This document shows, one piece after another, positions 1-8,400 of a stretch of 64,000 bases of DNA. The notes below the pieces were generated by a model, which saw nothing but the letters and a program-made list of their open reading frames with translations, was not told where the DNA came from and searched no databases. The stretch is taken from positions 1-64,000 of the forward strand of contig NZ_JAPDDP010000012.1 in assembly GCF_027587195.1 (NCBI RefSeq). Direction: 5' to 3'. The stretch comes from Solirubrobacter phytolaccae (GTDB lineage: Bacteria > Actinomycetota > Thermoleophilia > Solirubrobacterales > Solirubrobacteraceae). A program made the translations under genes and the position numbers. Every line of letters begins with the position of its first letter. Position 1 is the stretch's first letter.

Positions 1-1946
1 GGCTGCGGCTGCGGGCGGTCGTTCGCGACCGGCGGCTGCGCAGGCCACCCGTTGCCCACGGGCTGCTGGTGCTGCGGCCAGCCGTTCGCGACCGGCTGCG
101 GCTGCGCGGGCCAGCCGTTGCCACCGGACTGCGCCTGCGCCGGACCGCCGTTCGCGACCGGCTGCGAGTGCGCAGGCCAGCCGTTGCCACCGGACTGCGC
201 CTGCGCCGGGCGGCCGTTCGTGACCGGCTGCTGGCCGTGCCACCCGTTCGCCGCGGGCTGCTGCTGCCACCCGTTCGCGACCGGCTGCGGCTGGGCGGGC
301 CAGCCGTTCCCGCCGGGCTGCGCCTGTGCAGGACGGCCGTTGGCGGGCCACCCGTTGGCGACGGGCTGCGGCGGCTGCGCGGGCCACCCGTTCGCAACGG
401 GCTGGCGCTGCGGCTGCGCGGGCCACCCGTTCGCAACGGGCTGGCGCTGCGGCTGGGCGGGCCAACCGTTGGCGACGGGCTGCGGCGGCTGCGCCGGCCA
501 CCCGTTCGCCGCGGGCCGCGGGTACGACGGCCGCTGCGGCTGGGCCGGCCAGCCGTTCGCCACGGGCTGCGGCTGCGGCTGCGGCTGCGCGGGCTGCGGC
601 GCGCCCTGGTCGTCCTCCTCGACGTACTCGGCGCGGCCTTCGAAGATCTCGTCGTTGAGCATGCCCGTCTGACGAGCGACGACCGTGGCGCTCACGGCGG
701 CCGCGGTGACGTTCGTCGCGGTGCGCGCCATGTCGGCGATGACGCCGATCGGGATCGTCGCGGCGACGAACTCGAGCGGCAGGCCGGCCGCGGACATCAC
801 CGTGGCGGCGGACACGGTCGCGGCGCCGGGGACGCCGGCCACGCCGATGGAGACGACGATGCTGAGGACCGTCAGCAGCAGGTACTGCCCCGGCGAGTAC
901 GCGAGGCCGTACGCGTTGATGCCCCAGACCGCGATCATGATCGGCCAGATGCCCGCGCAGCCCGGCATGCCGATGTTGGCGCCGAGCGGAGCCGTGAAGT
1001 GCGCGATCTCCGAGTGCACGCCGACCTTGCGCGTGAGCTGCCCCGTCGTGACCGGGAGCGTGCCGATGCTGCTCTGGGTCGTGAACGCCGTCATCTGGGC
1101 CGGGAAGATCTTGCGGAAGAACGCGACGGGCGACACGTTCGCGAACGTCTTGAGGATCACGGCGTTGATCGCCCATGTGTGCAGCATGCACGCGACCCAG
1201 ACCAGGACGAGCAGCCCGAGCAGCGAGGTGAAGCTCTTGCCGAGGTCGGTGCTCATGCCGACCATGTGCGCGGTGAGCGCGACGATCGCGTAGGGCGTGA
1301 GCCGGATGACGTAGCTGACGACCTTGAAGACGACGAGCTTGATGGCCTCGATGCCGTCGGCGAAGAGCTTGACCTTCGGCCCCTGCTTCTCGGCGAGCGA
1401 CAGGTAGGCGATCGAGATCGTGACCGCGATCAGGATGATCGGGATGATCGCGTTCGAGCTGAAGGCACCGACCACGTTGGACGGGAAGAAGCCCACGAGC
1501 ACCTCGCCGAACGACTGCACCTGCGCCGCGATCGTGTCCGCCGGGACCGCGCCGAGCTTGGCGTCCGCCCCCTCGCCCGGCCGGAAGATGAACGCGAGCG
1601 CCAGCGCCAGGATGACGCCGAGCGCATTGCTCAGCAGCAGCCAGAACGTGGACCGCAGGCCGATGCTCTTGAGCTTGGCCAGCGTGCCCAGCGACGTCAT
1701 CGCCGAGACGATCGCCACCAGCACCAGGGGCGCGACGGTGGCCAGCAGCACGTTGATGTAGATCCGGCCGATGGGGTTGACCGCGTCGACGTGCTCCTTC
1801 GCCACGAGGCCGATCGGAATGCCGATCGCAAGGGCGAACAGCGCGATGACGCTGAAGTTCAGCGCGCGCTTGCGCATCCACCAGATTGCGACCCAGCTGA
1901 GCGCCACCGCGGCGAGTGTCGCCAGCGTTGGCAGATCCGTTTCCAT
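1..1946 (-). CDS. Cation:dicarboxylate/amino-acid symporter (SDF family, TcyP-like) with long repeat tail, partial
   Basis: Secondary transporter coupling uptake of a dicarboxylate or amino acid (possibly cystine) to a cation. The start is ATG at 1946; the frame stays open to the left edge, so the C-terminus is missing. About 430 residues form the membrane part. Family marks are the serine-rich hairpin region (TTQSSIGTLPVTT) followed by GANIGMPGCAG, where acidic-substrate carriers have an NMDGT-type motif. The GCAG variant and the N-terminal helix followed by RKRALNFS resemble TcyP-type L-cystine carriers from memory, so substrate is a guess. After residue ~445 comes an acidic stretch (EYVEEDDQ) and then at least 190 residues of Pro/Gln/Asn-Gly-Trp repeats, unusual for this family. 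It is the first gene of its transcript; upstream lies the 3' end of an unrelated minus-strand gene. Confidence 0.85.
   Translation of the reverse strand, partial: METDLPTLATLAAVALSWVAIWWMRKRALNFSVIALFALAIGIPIGLVAKEHVDAVNPIGRIYINVLLATVAPLVLVAIVSAMTSLGTLAKLKSIGLRSTFWLLLSNALGVILALALAFIFRPGEGADAKLGAVPADTIAAQVQSFGEVLVGFFPSNVVGAFSSNAIIPIILIAVTISIAYLSLAEKQGPKVKLFADGIEAIKLVVFKVVSYVIRLTPYAIVALTAHMVGMSTDLGKSFTSLLGLLVLVWVACMLHTWAINAVILKTFANVSPVAFFRKIFPAQMTAFTTQSSIGTLPVTTGQLTRKVGVHSEIAHFTAPLGANIGMPGCAGIWPIMIAVWGINAYGLAYSPGQYLLLTVLSIVVSIGVAGVPGAATVSAATVMSAAGLPLEFVAATIPIGVIADMARTATNVTAAAVSATVVARQTGMLNDEIFEGRAEYVEEDDQGAPQPAQPQPQPQPVANGWPAQPQRPSYPRPAANGWPAQPPQPVANGWPAQPQRQPVANGWPAQPQRQPVANGWPAQPPQPVANGWPANGRPAQAQPGGNGWPAQPQPVANGWQQQPAANGWHGQQPVTNGRPAQAQSGGNGWPAHSQPVANGGPAQAQSGGNGWPAQPQPVANGWPQHQQPVGNGWPAQPPVANDRPQPQ
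3..590 (-). repeat. Tandem ~12-residue Pro/Gln/Asn-Gly-Trp coding repeats
   Basis: The C-terminal tail of the symporter is made of imperfect repeats of the unit QPVANGWPAQPQ. Variants include QPAANGWHGQ and QSGGNGWPAQ. At least twelve copies are visible and the array continues beyond the left edge. The core NGW is nearly invariant (occasional NGR, NGG or NDR). Some adjacent copies are close to identical at the DNA level, for example around 380-460, which suggests expansion by slippage or recombination. Confidence 0.85.
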
Positions 1947-2125
1947 CGTGACTTGCCCCTCCGTTCGACCCGGCGCAACTGCCGCGGGAGGCTTAATCTA
2001 CAGCAACCTGATCGGGTTTTCAGGTTTTTCGTCTCGAACGTCCGTTGAACCGGCTCAACACCAGGCATTTGGACGGAGCGGGCGGGAAACTAGCATTCCC
2101 GATCACCTTTGTCGAGTTCGGGTGG

Positions 2126-2857
2126 TCAGGCGGGTGATCCGGCGGGGCTCTTGACCGCGTAGTCGAGCGCCGGACCGTCCGCCCGGCCGACCAGCCGGAA
2201 GCGCACGTCGACGTCGACCGCGTTGCCGAGCGTGACGTCGACCTCGTGGTGCAGCGCGAGCGAGACGACCCGGCCGTCCTCGACGTCGAACTCGCGCCGG
2301 CCCGGCTCGCGGCGCCGGCCGAGCACGGCCACGAGCGAGTCGACCAGCGGGCGCCAGGTGACGATCCAGTCGCGCATGAGCCCGGTGCGGATCGCCAGGT
2401 CCAGGTGGGACGGGCCCCAGCGCGAGGGCGGGATCTGGGTCGCGATCTGGTAGCCGAAGTCCCGCTGGGCCTTGACGCTGACGTCCGCGCAGCGCCCGCG
2501 CGCGCTGCGCCAGAGGTGCGGCTCCCCGTCGGAGACGCCGACCGGGCCGATGCACAGCGTGCACGTGTCGCCGTGCGCCTTGGTCCCCGACACGTAGCGC
2601 AGGTTCGGCAGCTGGAAGGCGATCGCGAGCGGCTCGAGCAGGCTCACGAGCGGGTTGCCGCTCAGCAGGTCCTCGTGCTCGCCCAGCGCGACGCCGACGT
2701 GGACGCCGAGCGGCATGTAGGTCGACTGCTGGCGCGCCGTCGCCAGGTAGGGGGCGATCTGCGCCATGAACGGCTCGACCCACTGCCGCGTGGTCCCGAG
2801 CTGCGAGGAGCGGATGAACGAGCCGGCGGGCGGCGCGTAGCGGGTGAACTCGGGCAC
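2126..2857 (-). CDS. Hypothetical protein (243 aa)
   Basis: I do not recognise the family. The GTG start at 2857 (PEFTRYAPPAGS...) is preferred because an upstream extension would overlap the oppositely oriented LCP gene. The protein has no signal peptide or membrane segment. It carries one Cys pair in GDTCTLCIG (about residues 83-91), a CxxC-like motif that could be a metal or redox site, and several Trp/Arg-rich stretches. The second half is beta-rich in appearance. It is transcribed divergently from the LCP gene, with start codons about 140 bp apart. A role in the same envelope context is possible but only inferred from position. Confidence 0.7.
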   Translation of the reverse strand: MPEFTRYAPPAGSFIRSSQLGTTRQWVEPFMAQIAPYLATARQQSTYMPLGVHVGVALGEHEDLLSGNPLVSLLEPLAIAFQLPNLRYVSGTKAHGDTCTLCIGPVGVSDGEPHLWRSARGRCADVSVKAQRDFGYQIATQIPPSRWGPSHLDLAIRTGLMRDWIVTWRPLVDSLVAVLGRRREPGRREFDVEDGRVVSLALHHEVDVTLGNAVDVDVRFRLVGRADGPALDYAVKSPAGSPA

Positions 2858-2996
2858 CCCCGGCAATCTACCTTCGACGCGCCGGACGGGCCGCCGGTCC
2901 CGGCGGCTTCCGAGCGCCCTCCACCCTCGCGCGCACGTCGCTCGCGAACGCTCAAGTCCGGCGCGCGCGGCGCCGAGACACATCGGTAGTCCCTCG

Positions 2997-4340
2997 ATGC
3001 CCGCGCCTCCCTCCCACCGCGGCGCGCTCGGTCGCCTGCTGGCCGCGTGCGCGATCGTGTTCACCTGCTGCGTCGGCGGCGTCTTTGCCGTGGGCGTGAA
3101 CGAGCTGCACGCGACGACCAGCGCGCTCGAGGTCCACCCGCGCGTCGACCTCGGCGAGACGGCCACGACCACCACGACCACCGGCGGCGGACCGACGAGC
3201 GGCAGCGGCAAGACGATCCTCTTGATCGGCTCCGACCATCGCGCCAAGACGGCCAAGGACAACGCGCGCTCGGACACGATGATGCTCGTGCGCCTGAGCC
3301 CGCGCGCGAAGGCCGTCACGGTGCTGTCGGTCCCGCGCGACCTGAAGGTGACGATCCCCGGCCGCGGCGTCGCCAAGCTCAACGCGGCCTACGCGTACGG
3401 CGGCGTCCCGCTCACGGTCAAGACGCTGCGCGAGGTGCTCGGGATCGGCGTCGACCACGTGATCGACGTCGACTTCGGCGGCTTCCGCGCGCTCGTGAAC
3501 GCGCTCGGCTGCGTGTACACGGACGTCGACCGCCGCTACTTCAACCGCAACGACGGCACCGCGGCCACCAACTTCGCGGCGATCGACATCCAGGCCGGCT
3601 ACCAGCGCCTGTGCGGCGCCGACGCGCTCGACTACGTGCGCTACCGCCACGGCGACAACGACCTGGTCCGCGCCGCCCGCCAGCACGACTTCCTGCGCCA
3701 GGCCCGCGCGCAGTTCGGCGTCACGGACCTGCTCGGCGACCGCCACACGCTGATCCGCCTGCTGGGTGAGCACACCCGCACGGACATCCGCGGCACCAAG
3801 CAGGTCACCGCGCTGGCCAAGCTCGCGCTCGGCGCCGCCGACAAGCCCGTGCAGGAGATCCCGTTCCCGGCCGTGATCGGCCCGTCCTACGTGACCGCCA
3901 CGCCGAGCGCGATCAAGGCGACGGTGCGGCGCTTCCTGCACCCGACGGTCGCGGCGCAGTCGTCCTCCAAGGCGAAGACCAAGACGAAGCGCAAGCGTGC
4001 CCGGACGAAGACGCGCCTGCCCACCATCCGGGAGCAGGCCACGCGCCGGTACCGGATCAAGGACGCGAGCGGCACGTCACATCGCGCGACGCGCCGCTCC
4101 GTGCGGATCGGCGTCGGCGAGTACTACGGCATCCAGACCACCGACTGGACCGACGCGCCGATCCTCGCCGCCCCCGACGGGCAGCGCACGCTCGGCGGGC
4201 GCACGTTCGACCTCTACTACGACGGCCGGCATCTCCGTCGGGTCGCGCTGCGGACCGCCGAGGGCTCCGCCTGGGTGAGCAACACGCTCACGCTCGCGCT
4301 GACGAACGCCCAGATGCTCGCGCTCGCCCGTACTCTCTAG
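2997..4340 (+). CDS. LytR-CpsA-Psr (LCP) family cell-wall glycopolymer ligase
   Basis: LCP enzymes move undecaprenyl-linked glycopolymers onto peptidoglycan at the outer face of the membrane. The 447-residue protein has a short cytoplasmic N-terminus, one transmembrane helix (residues ~12-32), a Thr/Gly linker, and an LCP domain from ~70 to ~285. Visible motifs are RSDTMMLVRL, VSVPRDLKVTIPG and the Arg-rich lipid-phosphate site YVRYRHGDNDLVRAARQHD. A Lys/Arg-rich linker (KAKTKTKRKRARTKT) then leads to a ~110-residue C-terminal domain I cannot name. The ATG at 2997 is chosen over an in-frame GTG 153 bp upstream because the helix then sits near the N-terminus. It is followed 24 bp later by the RelA/SpoT-domain gene and may be co-transcribed with it. 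Confidence 0.88.
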   Translation: MPAPPSHRGALGRLLAACAIVFTCCVGGVFAVGVNELHATTSALEVHPRVDLGETATTTTTTGGGPTSGSGKTILLIGSDHRAKTAKDNARSDTMMLVRLSPRAKAVTVLSVPRDLKVTIPGRGVAKLNAAYAYGGVPLTVKTLREVLGIGVDHVIDVDFGGFRALVNALGCVYTDVDRRYFNRNDGTAATNFAAIDIQAGYQRLCGADALDYVRYRHGDNDLVRAARQHDFLRQARAQFGVTDLLGDRHTLIRLLGEHTRTDIRGTKQVTALAKLALGAADKPVQEIPFPAVIGPSYVTATPSAIKATVRRFLHPTVAAQSSSKAKTKTKRKRARTKTRLPTIREQATRRYRIKDASGTSHRATRRSVRIGVGEYYGIQTTDWTDAPILAAPDGQRTLGGRTFDLYYDGRHLRRVALRTAEGSAWVSNTLTLALTNAQMLALARTL

Positions 4341-4364
4341 ACGGGTGCAGCAATCTCTCAAGAC

Positions 4365-5405
4365 ATGAGCTCCGGGACGGACTGGAGCGAGGAGTACGCC
4401 CGTCGGCGAGAGACGTTCGACGCGTTCCGCATCGCGCTCCACGACCGCCTCGCCGGATGCATCGGCCGCGAAGCGATCGCGCTGTCGCAGATCGAGTCGC
4501 GGACGAAGACGGTCCGGAGCTTCGGCGAGAAGATCACGAGCAAGGGCAAGTACGCCGACCCGCTCGAGGAGATCACCGACCTGGCCGGCCTGCGGGTGAT
4601 CGTCTACTACCCCGACGACGTGCGCGAGGTCGGGGCGCTGATCGACCGCGAGCTGGAGGTCGACTGGGGAAACTCGAACCGGAGCGGCCATGACGACCCG
4701 CCGGATCGGTTCGGCTACCGCTCCGACCACTACATCGTCAGCCTCCCGAGCACGGAGCCGTGGGAGCGGTTCGAGGGCCTGCGGGCCGAGATCCAGGTGC
4801 GCACGGTCATGCAGCACGCCTGGGCGGCCGTCGACCACGAGATCCGGTACAAGGCCGCCGACCTCCCGCGCGACCTCAGCCGCCGGCTGTTCCGCCTGAG
4901 CGCCCTGCTCGAGCTCGCCGACGAGCAGTTCGCGGGTCTGCAGCTCGCCAGCCACGAGCGCAGCGCCGAGTACGCCCGCGCGCTCGAGCACGGCGATCTG
5001 GCGGTCGCCGTCGACATCCTCTCGCTGCGGGTGCTCGCCGAGCGCGAGGACGTCGGGCAGCGCTGGGCACAGCGGGCCGTGGCCCTCGGCTACGACCCCG
5101 TCGACCCGGACGAGGGCGCCCGCGACGACCTCATGCGGCTCCTGCACATCGTCCGCCGGCTCGGCGCGACCGTCGTCGCCGACGTCGTGGCCCTGCTGCC
5201 CCGCGACACGGGCCCCGGCGACGCCGTGCTGCGGGACGTCATCGCCGGCCTGCGCGCCCGCCCGGGCCAGGCGACCTTCTGGGCGTTCCCCGGCGACGTG
5301 CTCGCGCTCATCATCCTCGGCCTCAACGGCACGGAAGGGCTGATCAGGGCCTCCGGATTCCGCCCGGAGATCCAGAAGGTCCTGCTCGAGCGGCTCGGCA
5401 CCTGA
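4365..5405 (+). CDS. RelA/SpoT-domain (p)ppGpp synthetase-like protein
   Basis: Small alarmone synthetase type protein: pyrophosphate transfer from ATP to GDP/GTP, cytoplasmic. The synthetase fold spans residues ~10-190. Motifs include ESRTKTVRSFGEK (ATP-side basic residues), DLAGLRVIVYY, the substrate loop FGYRSDHYIV and EIQVRTVMQHAWAAVDHE, where the Glu of EIQVRT is the conserved catalytic acid. No HD hydrolase, TGS or ACT domain is present. After ~190 there is a ~150-residue helical extension without a recognisable domain, longer than typical RelQ/RelP enzymes (about 210-230 aa). Key residues look intact, so activity is plausible. It sits 24 bp after the LCP gene on the same strand. Confidence 0.85.
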   Translation: MSSGTDWSEEYARRRETFDAFRIALHDRLAGCIGREAIALSQIESRTKTVRSFGEKITSKGKYADPLEEITDLAGLRVIVYYPDDVREVGALIDRELEVDWGNSNRSGHDDPPDRFGYRSDHYIVSLPSTEPWERFEGLRAEIQVRTVMQHAWAAVDHEIRYKAADLPRDLSRRLFRLSALLELADEQFAGLQLASHERSAEYARALEHGDLAVAVDILSLRVLAEREDVGQRWAQRAVALGYDPVDPDEGARDDLMRLLHIVRRLGATVVADVVALLPRDTGPGDAVLRDVIAGLRARPGQATFWAFPGDVLALIILGLNGTEGLIRASGFRPEIQKVLLERLGT

Positions 5406-5491
5406 CGGCGTCACATAGCCCTGAATCCCGGAGTGCTGGGACTGGACGAACGTTTGTGTGCCAACTGCATACAACGCCGTAAGGTCGCCTT

Positions 5492-8400
5492 ATGCGCGTG
5501 TTCTCAGGTCGGGTCGCGGCGGTCGCCGCTGCAGTGTTGGCGTCGTCGGCGACGGTTGCTCAGGCGGGGACGATCAACGTCCCAGCTGGGGATGCAGCCG
5601 CGCTGATCACGGCGATCAACACGGCCAACGGGAACGGCGAGGCCGACACGCTCAACGTGTCCGGCACCTACTCCTTCAACGCCGCGAACAACTTCTGGTA
5701 CGGCGCGACCGCGCTGCCCGCGATCACGAGCGACATCACGATCGCCGGCAGCGCTACGACCGGCGCGATCATCCAGAACGGGTCCGGTGGGCGGCTGCGG
5801 CTCTTCTTCGTCGCCGGCGGCCGGTCGAACCTCGCGCCGGGAACGTTGCGGCTGAGCCGCGTCCAGCTCGCCAACGGCCAGGCCCTCGGGGGCAGCTCGG
5901 CGTTCGGCGGCGCCGGCGCCGGCATGGGCGGCGCGATCTACAACCAAGGCACGCTCGACCTCGACGCCGTGACGCTGTCCGGCAACCGCGCCGTCGGCGG
6001 CAACGCCGGCACGGTCGCCGGTAACGCCGGCGGCGGCATCGGCCAGGACACGCAGGGCGACAACGGCGGCGGTTTCGGCGGCTCGCTGCCGAACTTCGTC
6101 AGCGGCGGTGGCGGTGGCGGCGCGGCCCCCGGCGGTGGCGGCGGAGGCGGCGGCTACGCCTTCAACGAGAACGGCACCAGCGGCGGCCAGCCGAACGCCG
6201 GTGTCGGCGGCGGGTTGGCGAATGGCCTCGGCGGCGCGTCCGCGGATGGCGTCCGCGGCGGCAACGGCTCGGGTGCGGGCGGACGGGGCGAGACCGGCGC
6301 GGGCGCCGGCGGTACCGGCGGCCCGTTCGGCGGCGGCGGCAGCGCCCCGCCGGTCAACGCGGGCGGCAACCGTGGTGGTGCCGGCGGTGGCGGCGTCGGT
6401 GGCGGTGGCGGCGGCGCGTCGCCCGCCTCCGGCGGCGGCAGCGGCGGCTTCGGCGGCGGTGGCGGCTGGGCCAACTACCGCAGCGGCAACGGTGGCTTCG
6501 GCGGCGGCGGCGCGGGTGGCGACGGCCGTGTGGCCGGAGCGCCGGCCGGCAACGGCGGCTTCGGCGGCGGCGACGGCGCGACCGGGGCAGCCGGCCTGAT
6601 CGGCATGGGCGGTGGCGGCGCCGGCATGGGCGGCGCGATCTTCAACGACCGTGGCACCATCACGGCCACCAACAGCACGTTCACCGGCAACGAAGCGACC
6701 GGCGGGGTGAGCACCGCGGCCTTCGTCGGCGGCGGGGCCACGGCGGGCGAGGGCGGCGACGGCCTCGGCGCGGCCATCTTCAACCTCAACGGGAGCCTGA
6801 CCCTTACGCACACGACGGTCGCGGGCAACACCGCGACGGGCGGCGTCGGCACGACCAGCGGCACGGGCAGCGGATCGATCGCGACCGTCGGCTACGACTC
6901 GGCGAGCCCCCGCGCCGCCACCACGGCGATCCGGCAGTCGATCGTCACCGCCGCCGGCGCCGCCGCGCTCTACAGCGCGCTGCCGGCCACCGTCGCCAGC
7001 GGCGCGGCCAACGCCGCGACTGCCGGCACCACGACCGTCGCCCCCGCGTTCGTCGGCTCGGCGGACCCGCAGCTCGCCGCGCTCGGCAACTACGGCGGCC
7101 CGGTGCGGACGATGGCGCCGAACCCGGGCAGCCCGGTGATCAACGCGGCGACCGTCCAGAGCATGACGGCGACCGACCAGCGCGGGTTCCCGCGTGACGC
7201 GGCCGCCGACCTCGGCGCCGTCGAGACGCAGGCGACCACGGTCAGCGTCAACAACGTCGTGACGGCGTTCTCGGCGAGCACGCGCAACGTCGGCGTGAGC
7301 GGCAGCTTCAGCCCGGTGCGCGGCGACAACCCGGGCACGTTCACGTTCTCGGCCGGCGCGGCCGGCAGCGTCGGCGTGGCCCCGACCGGCGGCTCGGTCG
7401 CCACGAACATGGGCGTCCCCGGCAACACGGCGCCCGGCCTCTACACGCTGACGGGCAGCATCCCGGCCTCCCCGGGCTTCGCCGCGGGCAGCGGCACGGC
7501 GAGCTTCCGCATCAACAACGCGCCGTACGTGTGCCGTGACGTGAGCGTCTCCACGGCCTACCAGACCGAGTTCGTGTTCCCGACCGACTGCACCGGCGCG
7601 GCCTCCTACGGCACGAGCTTCCCGACCGGCCCGTCGCAGGGCTCGGTCGTCGACATCGGCGGCGGCTTCGTGCGCTACACGCCGCCGACGGGCTACTCGG
7701 GCACGGTCGAGTTCTCGTACAAGCGCACGAACGAGGGCGGCGACTCCAACACCGCCAAGATCACGCTCCGCGTCGGCAACCCGCCGCAGGTCTGCAAGGA
7801 CGTCTCCGGCACGACCGCGTTCCAGACGGCGGTCACGCTCGACGCCGACTGCACCGGCGCCGGCCCGGCGACCGTGACGGTCGGCAGCGCCGCCCACGGC
7901 ACCACCTCCGTCGTCGACGGCAAGCTCCGCTACACGCCCGCGGCCGGCTACGTCGGCACGGACGAATTCACGTACAAGACCACCAACGAGGGCGGCGACT
8001 CCAACAGCGCCAAGGCGACCGTGCGTGTGATCGCGCCCGCCCCGGTCTGCTTCGCCGTGTCCGGCACCACGCCGTATGACACGGCCATCGAGCTTGCGAT
8101 CGACTGCGACCGCACCGGCACCGTGGCCGTCGCGACCACGCCGTCGCACGGCACCGCGACCGTGGTCGCCGGCAAGCTGCGCTACACGCCCGCGACCGGC
8201 TACATCGGCAACGACGAGCTCAGCTACACGGTCACCAACGAGGGCGGCACCTCCGCTCCCGCGAAGGCGACCGTGAAGACCCTCGCCCCCGCGCCGGTGT
8301 GCAAGGACGTCAGCGCCACCACCGCGTTCCAGACGGCGGTCGACATCGACGCCGACTGCGATCGCGCCGGCACGATCGCGATCGGCACCGGCGCTCAGCA

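Noticed and set aside
1-590. CRISPR-like array
   Set aside because: Repeats are coding, imperfect, immediately adjacent and without spacers.
52-672. Plus-strand Cys/Pro-rich repeat ORF resembling a metallothionein
   Set aside because: It is the antisense shadow of the symporter's Pro/Gln/Trp repeat tail; the minus-strand frame is continuous with clear transporter motifs.
69-2048. 659-codon plus-strand ORF
   Set aside because: Arg/Asp-rich composition typical of antisense frames in GC-rich DNA; it covers the SDF transporter completely.
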